Counted from the stretch's first letter, positions 43,012 through 51,770 are shown. The stretch: DNA of 64,000 bases from Anaerovibrio sp. RM50 (GCF_000622005.1 NZ_KK211383.1:62001-126000); one strand, 5' to 3'. Notes: a model not told the origin generated them from the sequence alone. Program-made: numbers and translations.

Positions 43012-43851
43012 CTAGCGCACAAAGCGAGGCTTCAACAGTAAAGTTACAAAGAAAATCAAGGCAGATATTACCACAATAGTGGCTCCCGCAGCCATATTGA
43101 AATGGTATGCCAATATAAGTCCCGAAATGCCGGAAATCATGGCACTGCCGATGGATACAGCGTGATATTGCTTTACGCTGTTGGACACGTTGCGGGCAGC
43201 AGCAGCAGGAAGCACCAGCAGGGAATTAATAATCAAAAGACCTACCCACTGAATGCTGATGGCCACCACCACCGCCACCATGGCGGCAAAAATGCCCTCA
43301 GTAAGCATCACATCAATACCACGACTACGGGCAAAGGACTGGTTGATGCTAAGTACCAGCAATTTATTGAACATAATGCCCCAAAGGACAAATACCATAA
43401 TCAGCACCAGCAACAGGGAGCCAAGCTCCTGGTGGGTAATACTCAAAACATCGCCAACAAGGTAATTGCTGAACTTATTAAAGCCACCGCCGTAGGACAT
43501 CATCATAAGGCCCACTGCAATACCGGTGGAGGAAAAAACGCCGATAATGGTATCTGTGGAGGCTGAGCTTTTATTTTTAATCCATGTGATAAGCAGGGCA
43601 AATGTCACGGAAAACAGTATCAGTGACTGCATAGGTGAAATAATCCCCACCACGGCACCAATGGCCAGTCCCGTAAAGGCACCATGTCCCAAAGAATCTG
43701 AAAAGAAGGCCATGCGGTTTGACACCACCATAGTGCTGAGCAAGCCAAACAAGGGGGTTATCAGAAGAACTGCCAAAAAGGCATTTTTCATAAAATCATA
43801 TTCCAGCCAGGAAAATGGCAAAGAGCCGAGGATACTGTAAATAAAATCCAT
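43012..43851 (-). CDS. Metal ABC transporter permease (ZnuB family)
   Basis: This is the membrane subunit of a cluster 9-type ABC importer for Zn, Mn or Fe. The 279-residue protein has about eight hydrophobic segments, with family regions FFSDSLGHGAFTGLAIGAVV, DTIIGVFSSTGIAVGLMMMS and WVGLLIINSLLVLPAAAARN. It overlaps the ATPase gene by one base. No substrate-binding protein gene is present, so it must be encoded elsewhere. Metal specificity cannot be told from this subunit. Confidence 0.92.
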   Translation of the reverse strand: MDFIYSILGSLPFSWLEYDFMKNAFLAVLLITPLFGLLSTMVVSNRMAFFSDSLGHGAFTGLAIGAVVGIISPMQSLILFSVTFALLITWIKNKSSASTDTIIGVFSSTGIAVGLMMMSYGGGFNKFSNYLVGDVLSITHQELGSLLLVLIMVFVLWGIMFNKLLVLSINQSFARSRGIDVMLTEGIFAAMVAVVVAISIQWVGLLIINSLLVLPAAAARNVSNSVKQYHAVSIGSAMISGISGLILAYHFNMAAGATIVVISALIFFVTLLLKPRFVR

Positions 43852-44726
43852 TATTCTCCATCCTCCTCAGTTGCTGCACAGTCAGGGCACCCACAGCCCT
43901 GCTGATGCTTTTTCTTCTTATGCTCAACCCAAACAAAGCCAGTACCTCCGTGATTGACACCGCCCTCTGTAAGCATACCAAAAATCTTTCGGGTTCTGCT
44001 GTCACGGAAAACCTCCTCCGGGGTGCCGGAGCATACCACGCCCTTATTCATGAGCACCACCTGATCAGCGTGACGGGCCACCATATTAAGATCGTGGGAT
44101 ATGAGGATAATGGCCATATCCTCGTTGTTCTGCAAATCCTCCAAAATATTATAGAAGATTTCCAGACCATTCTGGTCCACGCCAGATACTGGCTCATCCA
44201 AAAGGAGAATGTCCGGCATTGGATTTAGAGCTAAGGCCAAAAGCACCCTCTGAAGCTCTCCACCAGAAAGAGCCCCCAAACGGCGATCAATGAGATCAGC
44301 CGCCTTAACCCGTTTCAGACTTTCCTCCACCTCACTACGAATGTTGGAGGGCAAAAGCCAGATAGGACGACGGGAGCGGCAGGCAGAAAACAGATCCAGC
44401 ACCGTAATAGGGGCACTGACATCAAATTTAAGATATTGGGGAACGTAGCCAATAATCGGCTTTCCCGTACGCTTTCCCTTGGCATCGGCATATTTTAAGG
44501 TTCCGGTATGACTAATCTCCCCTAAAATAGCCCTAAGAAGGGTGCTTTTCCCCGCTCCATTTGGTCCAATAACAGCCGTAAGCTGACCGCAGTGAACGTG
44601 AATATTCACATCCTCAAATATAGTCAGCTTACCTACTTTAACTGTGAAATTTTCGATTTTGGTACAGCACAGCTTGGAGCAGTCATTGCCCTCTCCTTTA
44701 GTGTGCCTAAATAATCTTTTCAGCAT
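43851..44726 (-). CDS. Metal ABC transporter ATPase (ZnuC family) with Cys/His-rich ends
   Basis: This is the ATP-binding subunit partnered with the ZnuB-like permease. It has Walker A (IGPNGAGKSTLLRAILGEI), signature LSGGELQRVLLALAL and Walker B DILLLDEPVSGVDQNG. Unusual parts are an N-terminal DCSKLCCTK segment and a C-terminal tail HKKKKHQQGCGCPDCAATEE with three Cys and two His. Normal ZnuC ends soon after the H-loop region. The added Cys/His could bind metal and sense or regulate transport (inference). Confidence 0.92.
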   Translation of the reverse strand: MLKRLFRHTKGEGNDCSKLCCTKIENFTVKVGKLTIFEDVNIHVHCGQLTAVIGPNGAGKSTLLRAILGEISHTGTLKYADAKGKRTGKPIIGYVPQYLKFDVSAPITVLDLFSACRSRRPIWLLPSNIRSEVEESLKRVKAADLIDRRLGALSGGELQRVLLALALNPMPDILLLDEPVSGVDQNGLEIFYNILEDLQNNEDMAIILISHDLNMVARHADQVVLMNKGVVCSGTPEEVFRDSRTRKIFGMLTEGGVNHGGTGFVWVEHKKKKHQQGCGCPDCAATEEDGE

Positions 44727-44756
44727 ATTATTCTTCCTGCTTTATAATACAGAATC

Positions 44757-44885
44757 ATTGGGAGATGTACTGGGGAACGCTCTCGCTCACTAGTTTGCGT
44801 AACGGATACTAAGTTCATCCTACGCCCATAGGCTTGGATTCACTAAGTACCGACGCAAAATACGTCCCCAGCTACATCTCCCAAT
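44757..44885. repeat. 129-bp palindromic repeat, copy A
   Basis: The ends ATTGGGAGATGTA and TACATCTCCCAAT are exact inverted repeats. The interior is nearly identical, in opposite orientation, to copy B at 56266-56394 (shared blocks include GGGGACGTATTTTGCG, GGATGAACTTAGTATCC and CGCAAACTAGTGAGCGAGAG). It has no coding capacity and lies between the metal transporter and the ABC-2 exporter genes. Confidence 0.85.
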
Positions 44886-44954
44886 ATTCCTTAACACATA
44901 AAACTACTCTACATTCAGTCAGAATATAGAATGCTAACTGAATAGGCCTACAAT

Positions 44955-45692
44955 TTACTTTAACTGATCGCGAAAGGCCTTGTTGCCTAATATAAAACCT
45001 ATTATAGCATAAACCGCCAACACCGCAACTGACTCCAAAGCCACGGGGCTCTGGGTGGAAATCCCTCTTAAAAGATAGGAGGTATGGGTCAGTGGCAATA
45101 CATCGATGAACCAGCGAAAAACCTCCGGCAAGGTACGTGTACTGAAAAATGTACCACACAAAAAGGACATGGGCAACAGCACATAGGTATTCACCTGGGA
45201 CAGCTCCTCATAGCTGTCCATTTTCATGGCGGCGAAAAAGCCCACCTCCGCAAATATTATGCAGTTTAATATGAGGATTCCCACAAACAAGGGGGTAATA
45301 TTGAGATTTGCCCCAAAGGCCAGGGCCAAAATCATAATAATTGCAGAAGAAATAAGCCCACGCAGCACAGCTGCCAAAATCTTGCCGATAATAAAGGCAT
45401 TAAAGTGCATAGGGGCAATAATATATTCCCCGATACTTCTGTGATAAATTCGCTCCGTACAAAGAGGAGTAAGACTGTTGTAGCTGATATTCATGGAATT
45501 AAGGGCCATAATACCAGGCACAAGAAAATCCAGATATGAGCCGGAGCCCACCTGAATATTTCTTCCCAGCCCCCAGCCAAAGGCCACCAGATACAGCATA
45601 GGGGCCACCATGCGGCTAAGGATAAATTTAGGCAGACGGCGTTTCAACACCACCCAGTCACGCCAAAAAACGGTGCAAATATCCTGCAGCAT
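44955..45692 (-). CDS. ABC-2 type transporter permease
   Basis: The 245-residue protein has six hydrophobic segments and the ABC-2 permease pattern: MVAPMLYLVAFGWGLGRN, SYLDFLVPGIMALNSMNISY, and the C-terminal FRWFIDVLPLTHTSYLLRGI. Such proteins work in export with one ATPase. It overlaps the ATPase gene by one base. The pair follows tonB on the same strand by only ~50 bases, so it may be part of the cobalamin-controlled unit; the substrate is unknown. Confidence 0.87.
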   Translation of the reverse strand: MLQDICTVFWRDWVVLKRRLPKFILSRMVAPMLYLVAFGWGLGRNIQVGSGSYLDFLVPGIMALNSMNISYNSLTPLCTERIYHRSIGEYIIAPMHFNAFIIGKILAAVLRGLISSAIIMILALAFGANLNITPLFVGILILNCIIFAEVGFFAAMKMDSYEELSQVNTYVLLPMSFLCGTFFSTRTLPEVFRWFIDVLPLTHTSYLLRGISTQSPVALESVAVLAVYAIIGFILGNKAFRDQLK

Positions 45693-46558
45693 TATACCCC
45701 CTCCTTTCTGCCGGTAAGCTCGATAAAGGCATCCTCCAGATTGGTTCTTCTGATATGGGCACCATGCTCAAGGGTTCCTGCGAAGGCTGCCGCCTCCTGA
45801 CGGCTTTCAAAGAACTGATACTGATGTCCCTCCTGATCATCCCATTCCACTGTAATCCTCCCAAGGCTGTTGCAAAAAGCCTCAGGGGTATCGATGGCAA
45901 TGAGCTTGCCCTTATTTACTATGGCCACCCGATTACAGAGGGCCTCCGCCTCCTCAATGTAGTGGGTGGTAATAACAACCGTGGTTCCCTTGGCCGCCAA
46001 AGACCTTATAAGATCCCAGATACGACGGCGCACCTGGGGATCCAAAGCCACAGTAGGCTCATCCATAAACAGAATCTTAGGCTCATGGATAAGGGAACGT
46101 GCAATAAGAAGACGGCGCTTCATACCTCCGGAAAGAGAACGGGGCATACGATTAATGGTATCCCCCAGCTCCACAAATTCCAGCATTTCCTGAATGCGCT
46201 GTTTGCGCTTTTCAGAGCTCATGTGATGAAGGCGGCCGTGAAGCTCCATATTTTCCCCCACAGTCAGATCATTATCAAAATTAATATGCTGGGGCACCAC
46301 ACCAATGAGTTTCTTTATTTCCAAAGGATTTTGGGTTATAGATTCCCCATTATAATAAATCTCTCCAAGGGTAGGCTTGGTTTCCATGGTAAGCATACGA
46401 ATAGTGGTGGTTTTTCCGGCACCGTTTGGCCCCAGAATACCAAATATTTCCCCTGGCCTTACATTAAGGGAAAGATTATCCACCGCCCGCTTGGTAACAG
46501 TTTTTTTCTCTTTATTCTTAACTTGAAATTCCTTTATCAGACCTTGAATTTTTATCAT
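45692..46558 (-). CDS. ABC-2 type transporter ATP-binding protein
   Basis: The 288-residue ATPase has Walker A ILGPNGAGKTTTIRMLTMET, the signature SLSGGMKRRLLIARSL and Walker B KILFMDEPTVALDPQVRR. The H-loop is in TTVVITTHYIEEAEALCNRV. The C-terminal extension is that of exporter ATPases of the DrrA/NodI type. It partners the permease immediately downstream. It starts 53 bases after the tonB stop with no terminator in between, which suggests co-transcription with cbiK-exbBD-tonB. Confidence 0.9.
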   Translation of the reverse strand: MIKIQGLIKEFQVKNKEKKTVTKRAVDNLSLNVRPGEIFGILGPNGAGKTTTIRMLTMETKPTLGEIYYNGESITQNPLEIKKLIGVVPQHINFDNDLTVGENMELHGRLHHMSSEKRKQRIQEMLEFVELGDTINRMPRSLSGGMKRRLLIARSLIHEPKILFMDEPTVALDPQVRRRIWDLIRSLAAKGTTVVITTHYIEEAEALCNRVAIVNKGKLIAIDTPEAFCNSLGRITVEWDDQEGHQYQFFESRQEAAAFAGTLEHGAHIRRTNLEDAFIELTGRKEGV

Positions 46559-46611
46559 AAATGGGTACTCCGTAAAAATATATATTAATTATTATCCGCC
46601 GCAAATTCTGT

Positions 46612-47439
46612 TTAACGTAATTTAAAAGTAATCCTTATTCGCTTCTGAAAAGATACAGCCTGGCCGTATTCGTTATAGGCAACAGTATAGCGGTATCCCC
46701 ACGCTGCATTAAGGGCAGACTGGTCCATTTCGCCGTAGCCCGAGGAGGACTCAATATCAGCACTCATTACACTGCCATCAGTTCCCACCACAATGCGGAC
46801 TATGACCTGTCCCTTAACATTACGTTGGCGAAGGCTTTCAGGATAAACCGGTTCCGGGGCTTCTATAAGGACTGGGGCTATGGCAGGACGCTTGCCGTCC
46901 CCATCGCCGTTACCAGGCCCATCCCCATTACCATTGCCGCTGCCGCCGTTACCATTCCCCGACGGACCACTGCCAAAGCCGTTTCCAGCATTACTACTGC
47001 CACTACCACTATTGGCAGAAATACTTTCTCCATTGCCATTTACGTTACCAGTGGGATATGTAACTGCCGTCGGAGCCACAGGAGCATTATGCTCTTTCTT
47101 GAACATCTCCTGTTTTTCCGGTTCCCTGGTGAAGGACTCCTCTATCTTTGGCAGGAGTTCTTCCTTATTTTTGTCCAGCACAACATCTTCAATGGAAGGT
47201 GCCGCAGAAGCAGGGGCTGCCTCTGCAGGAGCCTGGGCTCCCCCAGCGTTATGACCTCCACCAGCACCAGCATCAGCATCATAAAGACTTACATCCACGG
47301 GCTGCTCCCCGTGGGGTGATACAACCACAAAGAGGCCCGTAAAGCATACAAGGACAAATATAACCAAGTGAACAAGCAAAGACCCCATCCAAGCCCTATA
47401 TTCACGTCTCTTATCTGAATCATTTTTGTCCGGGGCCAT
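46612..47439 (-). CDS. tonB: TonB energy-transducing protein
   Basis: TonB carries proton-motive energy from ExbBD to outer-membrane receptors. The 275-residue protein has an N-terminal anchor (SLLVHLVIFVLVCFTGLFVV) and a periplasmic linker that is Gly/Asn/Ser-rich rather than Pro-rich (NGNGGSGNGNGDGPGNGDGD). The C-terminal TonB domain is intact (PVYPESLRQRNVKGQVIVRI, then GYGEMDQSALNAAWGYRYTV). Its presence shows the cell has an outer membrane. It follows exbD by one base. Confidence 0.93.
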   Translation of the reverse strand: MAPDKNDSDKRREYRAWMGSLLVHLVIFVLVCFTGLFVVVSPHGEQPVDVSLYDADAGAGGGHNAGGAQAPAEAAPASAAPSIEDVVLDKNKEELLPKIEESFTREPEKQEMFKKEHNAPVAPTAVTYPTGNVNGNGESISANSGSGSSNAGNGFGSGPSGNGNGGSGNGNGDGPGNGDGDGKRPAIAPVLIEAPEPVYPESLRQRNVKGQVIVRIVVGTDGSVMSADIESSSGYGEMDQSALNAAWGYRYTVAYNEYGQAVSFQKRIRITFKLR

Positions 47440-47440
47440 C

Positions 47441-47857
47441 TTATTTACCTCCGGACTCCGCCGCCAGGCCGAACTTTGTTATGCCTGCGGCCTTAAACTT
47501 ATCCAAAAGGCCAATGACCATACCATAATCAAGATTCTGATCAGCTCTTACCACCACTGCAAACCGCGGATTTTTGGCATTTTCCGCCTTGGCCTTGGCT
47601 ATAAGCTCCTTTTCCCCAATGAGCTTATCCTCCAGCCACAGGGAACCGTCGCTTTTCATGGTTACAAGATAATTTACGCTCATCTGGGTTTCCGCACTTT
47701 GGGCCTTGGGCATATTGACGGGAACTGTCTTTAAATTAACCATGTAAAGGGTGCTGAGCATGAAGAATACCAAGAGGAAAAACATGATATCTATCATTGG
47801 AATAATCATGACCTCCGGCTTATGAAAATCATGACGATCGCGGATGCGCATAATCAA
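47441..47857 (-). CDS. exbD: Biopolymer transport protein ExbD
   Basis: ExbD is the peptidoglycan-side partner of ExbB in the TonB motor. The 138-residue protein has one N-terminal membrane helix with the essential Asp (MIIPMIDIMFFLLVFFMLST). A periplasmic domain with VVVRADQNLDYGMVIGLLDK follows. Length is standard. It overlaps exbB by four bases and touches tonB, so the three are one transcription unit. Confidence 0.94.
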   Translation of the reverse strand: MIMRIRDRHDFHKPEVMIIPMIDIMFFLLVFFMLSTLYMVNLKTVPVNMPKAQSAETQMSVNYLVTMKSDGSLWLEDKLIGEKELIAKAKAENAKNPRFAVVVRADQNLDYGMVIGLLDKFKAAGITKFGLAAESGGK

Positions 47858-48471
47858 TCACGCTCCTCTGCCATGCCCTCCACCAAAGAGAAGCACTGTT
47901 CCATGTCGGAAATGATGCTGTCAATGCGCTGGGTAAAATAGGCATGAACCCCCAGTGCAATAATAGCCGTACAAAGGCCCATGGCGGTAGCGATAAGGGC
48001 CTCACCAACACCGCCGGTAATGGCCACCGCCTGTCCTGATTCAATATTAAACACACTAAAGGCTGAAATCATACCGCTGATAGTACCCAAAAGTCCAAGG
48101 AGTGGTGCCATGGTAACAATTACATTCAGATAATATAGGCGCTTACGGAACCGGGTAAGGGCTATACCGGACTGGACCTCAAAAAATGTAGTAAGAGGCA
48201 CATTTTCATTGCCACTGAAGGCCATACCCTTGGATAAAAGTGAAGGAATAATTCCTTTTGTGGAGCCTGCCATAGAAGCCGCACCTTCCCAATCCCCCTG
48301 ACTAAGCATATCAGCAAAATTACGGGCAAAGCTGCGGCCAGGATCCTTGGCATTAAAGTACATGCTGCGTTCTATGGCAATGGCCACCACAAATATGGAA
48401 CACAAAAGCAGCAAATACATTACCGGACCACCCTTATGAAAAAACTCTATTCCGGTCATTATTGAATCCAC
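47854..48471 (-). CDS. exbB: Proton channel protein ExbB (MotA/TolQ/ExbB family)
   Basis: ExbB forms the proton-conducting core of the TonB motor. The 205-residue protein has three membrane helices: one near the N-terminus and two in the MotA/TolQ/ExbB domain (YYLNVIVTMAPLLGLLGTIS, ALIATAMGLCTAIIALGVHA). The start is a GTG at 48471, seven bases after AAGGAGG; an ATG at 48459 is too far from it. It follows cbiK by 112 bases containing a hairpin. Confidence 0.93.
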   Translation of the reverse strand: MDSIMTGIEFFHKGGPVMYLLLLCSIFVVAIAIERSMYFNAKDPGRSFARNFADMLSQGDWEGAASMAGSTKGIIPSLLSKGMAFSGNENVPLTTFFEVQSGIALTRFRKRLYYLNVIVTMAPLLGLLGTISGMISAFSVFNIESGQAVAITGGVGEALIATAMGLCTAIIALGVHAYFTQRIDSIISDMEQCFSLVEGMAEERD

Positions 48472-48507
48472 AAAAAATCCTCCTTACATTAATTCGGGCA
48501 AAAACAT

Positions 48508-48539
48508 TACCCCCTTAGTATATCACAACCAAGGGGGTA
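48508..48539 (-). terminator. Hairpin between cbiK and exbB (possible attenuator)
   Basis: TACCCCCTT pairs perfectly with AAGGGGGTA across a 14-base loop on the minus strand, followed by ATGTTTTT. It may only partly stop transcription, lowering exbBD-tonB relative to cbiK. Confidence 0.55.
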
Positions 48540-48583
48540 CTGCGTCATTCATGAGTATTTAATTAGCTATTTAACTAAATAAA

Positions 48584-49579
48584 TTATTTAGCCAGCAAAG
48601 CATCCCAAGCTTCATTTGCTCTTTCAACATAAATCTCACGGATTGCCTTGTTCTCGCCAAGACCGTGGATATAGGTATCAACGTTGAAGCCTTCAGCCTT
48701 CAGAATGGACTTGTGGGAATCTTCCTCATCACCAGCCATATCGTTGTTGGCATGGTCACCGGCAACCATCATCATAGGCATGAGGGTTACATTCTTGATG
48801 CCCTTTTCCTTCAGCTGAGGAATAATAGTCTCCAAAGAAGGCCAGCCCTCTACAGTGTAGATGTAAGCATTGTCATAGCCAAGCTGATTCAGACGATTCT
48901 GCATTACAGTGTAATAAGCATTTGCAGGATGTGGAGTACCATGCTCCAGAATCAGAACGGCATCCTCCTTGCCGGTCTTAGGGAACTGGGTAGCATAAGC
49001 GTTCATGGTTTCCATAATATCGTCACGCTGCTCCTCCTGGCCCATCCAATACATGAGAGAAGTACCCATGGTCATCTTCTTGAAGTCGTTCTTGTACTGA
49101 TGGAATACAGCCACATCATAGGAATACTCCATACCAGGAATTACATCCAAAGTAGTGAGAGCTACGCGGGTGTAGCCTTCCTTCTTCAGCTGCTCCAGAG
49201 CCTCCTCAGGAGTTGGATAGGTAATACCCTCATTGGCCTTGATGCGGTCAATGATAATATGGGAAGTGAACGCAGTAACAACCTTTACACCAGGATGAGC
49301 TGCCTGAATATCAGCAACAGTCTGGGTAATAGTCTTGTCACGGTTGTCCTTGTAGGTGGTACCGAAGCTCATTACAACGATAGCATCCTTGTTGGCCTTG
49401 TTAGCCAATGCCTTATTCTCGTTCACCATAACGCCAATCTGGGAAGCGTTCTTCAGGGCAGTGGTAGCTGTGGTAACCTCTGGGTTCAGTGCATAGGAAG
49501 CCTCAGAGCTGTTTACATTAACAGCGAACAGTGCGGCACAAGCCAGGGAGCATGCAACCATTTTCTTTAAATTCTTCAT
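48584..49579 (-). CDS. cbiK: Periplasmic-type anaerobic cobaltochelatase CbiK
   Basis: CbiK inserts cobalt into sirohydrochlorin-type precursors in the anaerobic B12 pathway. The 331-residue protein has a signal peptide (MVACSLACAALFAVNVNSSE), then the chelatase start DAIVVMSFGTTYKDNRDKTI. The likely metal-binding His are in LILEHGTPHPANAYY and MMMVAGDHANNDMAGDEEDS. The signal peptide makes it like the exported CbiK(P) of Desulfovibrio, which has been linked to periplasmic tetrapyrrole or metal handling. It lies behind a cobalamin riboswitch and ahead of exbB-exbD-tonB. A role in corrinoid, cobalt or heme uptake is therefore more likely than simple biosynthesis (inference). Confidence 0.9.
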   Translation of the reverse strand: MKNLKKMVACSLACAALFAVNVNSSEASYALNPEVTTATTALKNASQIGVMVNENKALANKANKDAIVVMSFGTTYKDNRDKTITQTVADIQAAHPGVKVVTAFTSHIIIDRIKANEGITYPTPEEALEQLKKEGYTRVALTTLDVIPGMEYSYDVAVFHQYKNDFKKMTMGTSLMYWMGQEEQRDDIMETMNAYATQFPKTGKEDAVLILEHGTPHPANAYYTVMQNRLNQLGYDNAYIYTVEGWPSLETIIPQLKEKGIKNVTLMPMMMVAGDHANNDMAGDEEDSHKSILKAEGFNVDTYIHGLGENKAIREIYVERANEAWDALLAK

Positions 49580-49614
49580 GTTTTAATTACCTCTCTTTTA
49601 AAATAAAATTTTTT

Positions 49615-49655
49615 AAATATAAAAAGCCCTTCCGCGAATACTCGCGAAAGAGCTT
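49615..49655 (-). terminator. Riboswitch-controlled terminator before cbiK
   Basis: GCTCTTTCGCG pairs with CGCGGAAGGGC (G-T pairs included) on the minus strand and is followed by TTTTTATATTT, 36 bases before the cbiK start. Confidence 0.75.
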
Positions 49656-49689
49656 TATACTTACAAATTCATGAAAAACCTGTAAATAA

Positions 49690-49897
49690 TCCCCTTCCTA
49701 TCTCTCGCAGGTAATAACGGTGATTGTTCAACAGGCAGTTCTCCTGACTCCAGATCATCATCATGGTGTCGCCTTCCCGGAATAATCCAGTGACATCGTA
49801 ACACCCAACTCCCTGATACAGTGGCGGGACCGTACCGGCTTTTAACCGGTTTCTCATGTTAGGCCAGCCTAATGATTAGGCCTTGGCACCTGTTCCA
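49690..49897 (-). promoter_or_regulatory. Cobalamin riboswitch in front of cbiK
   Basis: The minus strand carries the cobalamin aptamer parts in order: GGAACAGGTGCC, an arm GCCTAATCATTAGGC, ACGGTCCCGCCACTGTATCA, CACTGG, GGGAAGGCG, and the B12 box AGTCAGGAGAACTGCCTGTT. An intrinsic terminator follows. It should stop cbiK-exbB-exbD-tonB (and perhaps the ABC-2 genes) when cobalamin is plentiful. Confidence 0.95.
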
Positions 49898-49914
49898 TAT
49901 ATTCGACTAATGAT

Positions 49915-49943
49915 AGTATAATGCAATTTTATCTATTAAGCAA
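49915..49943 (-). promoter_or_regulatory. Promoter of the cbiK riboswitch leader
   Basis: TTGCTT and TATACT are separated by 17 bases on the minus strand; the -35 overlaps the end of the upstream permease gene. Confidence 0.6.
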
Positions 49944-51351
49944 TACCTGTAATCATGTAGAACAAGATACAGAGGAAAGGTACAAGGAACTTCATACCCA
50001 TCAGTACAATAATATCAGCATAGGATTCCTTGTGGCTGAGACCGCAGATTGCCAGCAGGGTAACGAGCGCACCTGCATGAGGAACAGGGTCAATACCGAT
50101 GGAAGCAACTGCCACAATACGATGGAGAGCCTCAAGAGGAATACCGGCAGCAGTGGCCATCTGTGCCCACTGTTCACCCAGCATGGAGAGGGCAATGGTG
50201 AGACCGGAGGATGCGGAACCAGTGATACCGCACATTACGTTGGTGGTAAGCACTGCGGAGAACAGTGGACCGCCACCGAAGTCAAGATTCAAAAGGAAAT
50301 CCTTGATAACAGCGAAACCGCCAAGGCTTACAACTACGCAACCAAAAGCATAGCCGGAAGCAACGTTCAGTACAGCACTACAGGAGGATACTGCGGAACC
50401 ATTAATAGTAGGAAGCATACCATCCTGAAGGCGAAGGTGACGACGGGCAATAAAGGCTGCCACGATGGAGCTGAGGATCAGGGAAATACTGATAGACCAA
50501 CCAGCGGAAATCTTGGCTACAGACTGAGCCAGGAGGGACAGCTTAAGTCCACCCAGGGACTCCAGTGAATTCTGATCCCAATGGAAGCCCCACTCCCAAC
50601 CAAATGGGTTGGAAAGAATAACATTGAGGACAATAACCATCAAAAGAGGAATACAGGAAACCTTCCAGTTTGGATTTGGAAGCTTGTGGCGTCTCTGACC
50701 AAATTCGATGTGACGTCCATAGCCCTCGCCATTGGCCTTAAGGCGCTTTGCACGGAAGGAAATCCAGCCCCAGCCCATGAGAAGGAATACCAGGGATGCG
50801 AACAAACCAATGCCCACGCCGGACCATGTGGAGGTACCGAAGTAGGAAGAAGGAATAATGTTCTGAATCTGCGGAGTACCAGGTAAAGCAACCATTGCAA
50901 AGGAGAAGATACCCATCCACAATGCGGCAGGTAACAGACGCTTTGGAATATCAGCCTGCTTAAATACTACGGCACCGAAAGGATACATAACGAATGCAAC
51001 TACGAATACAGAAAGACCACCATAGGTCAGGGCACCGCAGCCCAAAAGTACTGCCAATACCGCACGCTTTACACCTAAAATCTCAATAATCTTGCCTGCA
51101 ACGGATGCTGCCATGCCGCCCTTTTCCATAAGACGGGCGAAAACAGCACCAAACAGAAAGATTGGATAGTAGTTCTTAACATATTCAGCAGCCTTTGTCA
51201 TATAGAGCTCACTGAAGATTGGTAAAACAGCATGTTCACTTCCAAGTGCAGCAACTACGGCAAAAAGGGGAGCAACCAGAATTACTGAAGCACCACGATA
51301 TGCCATGTACATAAGACCGATAAGCGCAATAAGAATTATTGCTGTGTCCAT
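49936..51351 (-). CDS. GntP-family permease
   Basis: The 471-residue protein has about 12 hydrophobic segments and the GntP (gluconate/organic acid:H+ symporter) style of N-terminus (IILIALIGLMYMAYRGASVI, LVAPLFAVVAALGSEHAVLP). Later regions are KNYYPIFLFGAVFARLMEKG and NVMCGITGSASSGLTIALSM. The substrate is unknown; gluconate, glycerate, lactate-like hydroxy acids or others are possible. It lies between two cobalamin riboswitches but has its own promoter at 51422-51450 and an AGGAGGAGA ribosome-binding site, so direct riboswitch control is doubtful. Confidence 0.85.
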   Translation of the reverse strand: MDTAIILIALIGLMYMAYRGASVILVAPLFAVVAALGSEHAVLPIFSELYMTKAAEYVKNYYPIFLFGAVFARLMEKGGMAASVAGKIIEILGVKRAVLAVLLGCGALTYGGLSVFVVAFVMYPFGAVVFKQADIPKRLLPAALWMGIFSFAMVALPGTPQIQNIIPSSYFGTSTWSGVGIGLFASLVFLLMGWGWISFRAKRLKANGEGYGRHIEFGQRRHKLPNPNWKVSCIPLLMVIVLNVILSNPFGWEWGFHWDQNSLESLGGLKLSLLAQSVAKISAGWSISISLILSSIVAAFIARRHLRLQDGMLPTINGSAVSSCSAVLNVASGYAFGCVVVSLGGFAVIKDFLLNLDFGGGPLFSAVLTTNVMCGITGSASSGLTIALSMLGEQWAQMATAAGIPLEALHRIVAVASIGIDPVPHAGALVTLLAICGLSHKESYADIIVLMGMKFLVPFLCILFYMITGIA

Positions 51352-51421
51352 TACAAAATCTCCTCCTAAAATTGTTAGATAATTGTTGTTAGCGACTCCT
51401 CGTTTTAGAGTCAGCTTCTAT

Positions 51422-51450
51422 ATTAAAACAGTCTGAAAGATAATTGTCAA
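51422..51450 (-). promoter_or_regulatory. Strong promoter of the GntP-family permease gene
   Basis: TTGACA and TTTAAT are separated by 17 bases on the minus strand. It lies downstream of the orphan cobalamin riboswitch and its three hairpins, so the permease gene can be transcribed independently. Confidence 0.75.
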
Positions 51451-51605
51451 GATAAACTTAACAGTAGGTATTAATTTTTTGCAAATTATATATTTTTTTC
51501 ATGTTTTGGCCTTAATTATAACTATAAGTTATCAACATTATGCTTTTAAACTTTTGTTCAAACAATTATTTACATTTTTTCAATTAACCCAGGTGAAAAG
51601 AAAGA

Positions 51606-51639
51606 TAGCTTTCGGACAGCTCCACCTATCCGAAAGCTA
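51606..51639. terminator. Third hairpin downstream of the orphan riboswitch
   Basis: TAGCTTTCGGACAG and CTATCCGAAAGCTA form a 14-bp stem with one G-T type mismatch and a six-base loop. On the minus strand TCTTTCTTTTC follows. It could be the 3' end of a short transcript. Confidence 0.6.
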
Positions 51640-51716
51640 GTGTTGCACCAGGCAACCAATGAATGAAATGAAATGTATGAGCAATGCTTTTCCTTGCAGC
51701 GCTGAAACCACAAGAA

Positions 51717-51759
51717 AAAACCTTTCGACTTATTCAGTGACCTGAAAGCGAAAGGTTTT
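51717..51759 (-). terminator. Second hairpin downstream of the orphan riboswitch
   Basis: AAAACCTTTCG pairs with CGAAAGGTTTT across a 21-base loop and is followed by TTCTTG on the minus strand, a good intrinsic terminator. Confidence 0.7.
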
Positions 51760-51770
51760 GGCAATACAAA

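Noticed and set aside
51570-51764. Possible 64-codon reading frame after the orphan cobalamin riboswitch
   Set aside because: It needs a TTG start without a ribosome-binding site, and most of its length is two terminator-like hairpins. The peptide has no recognisable features.
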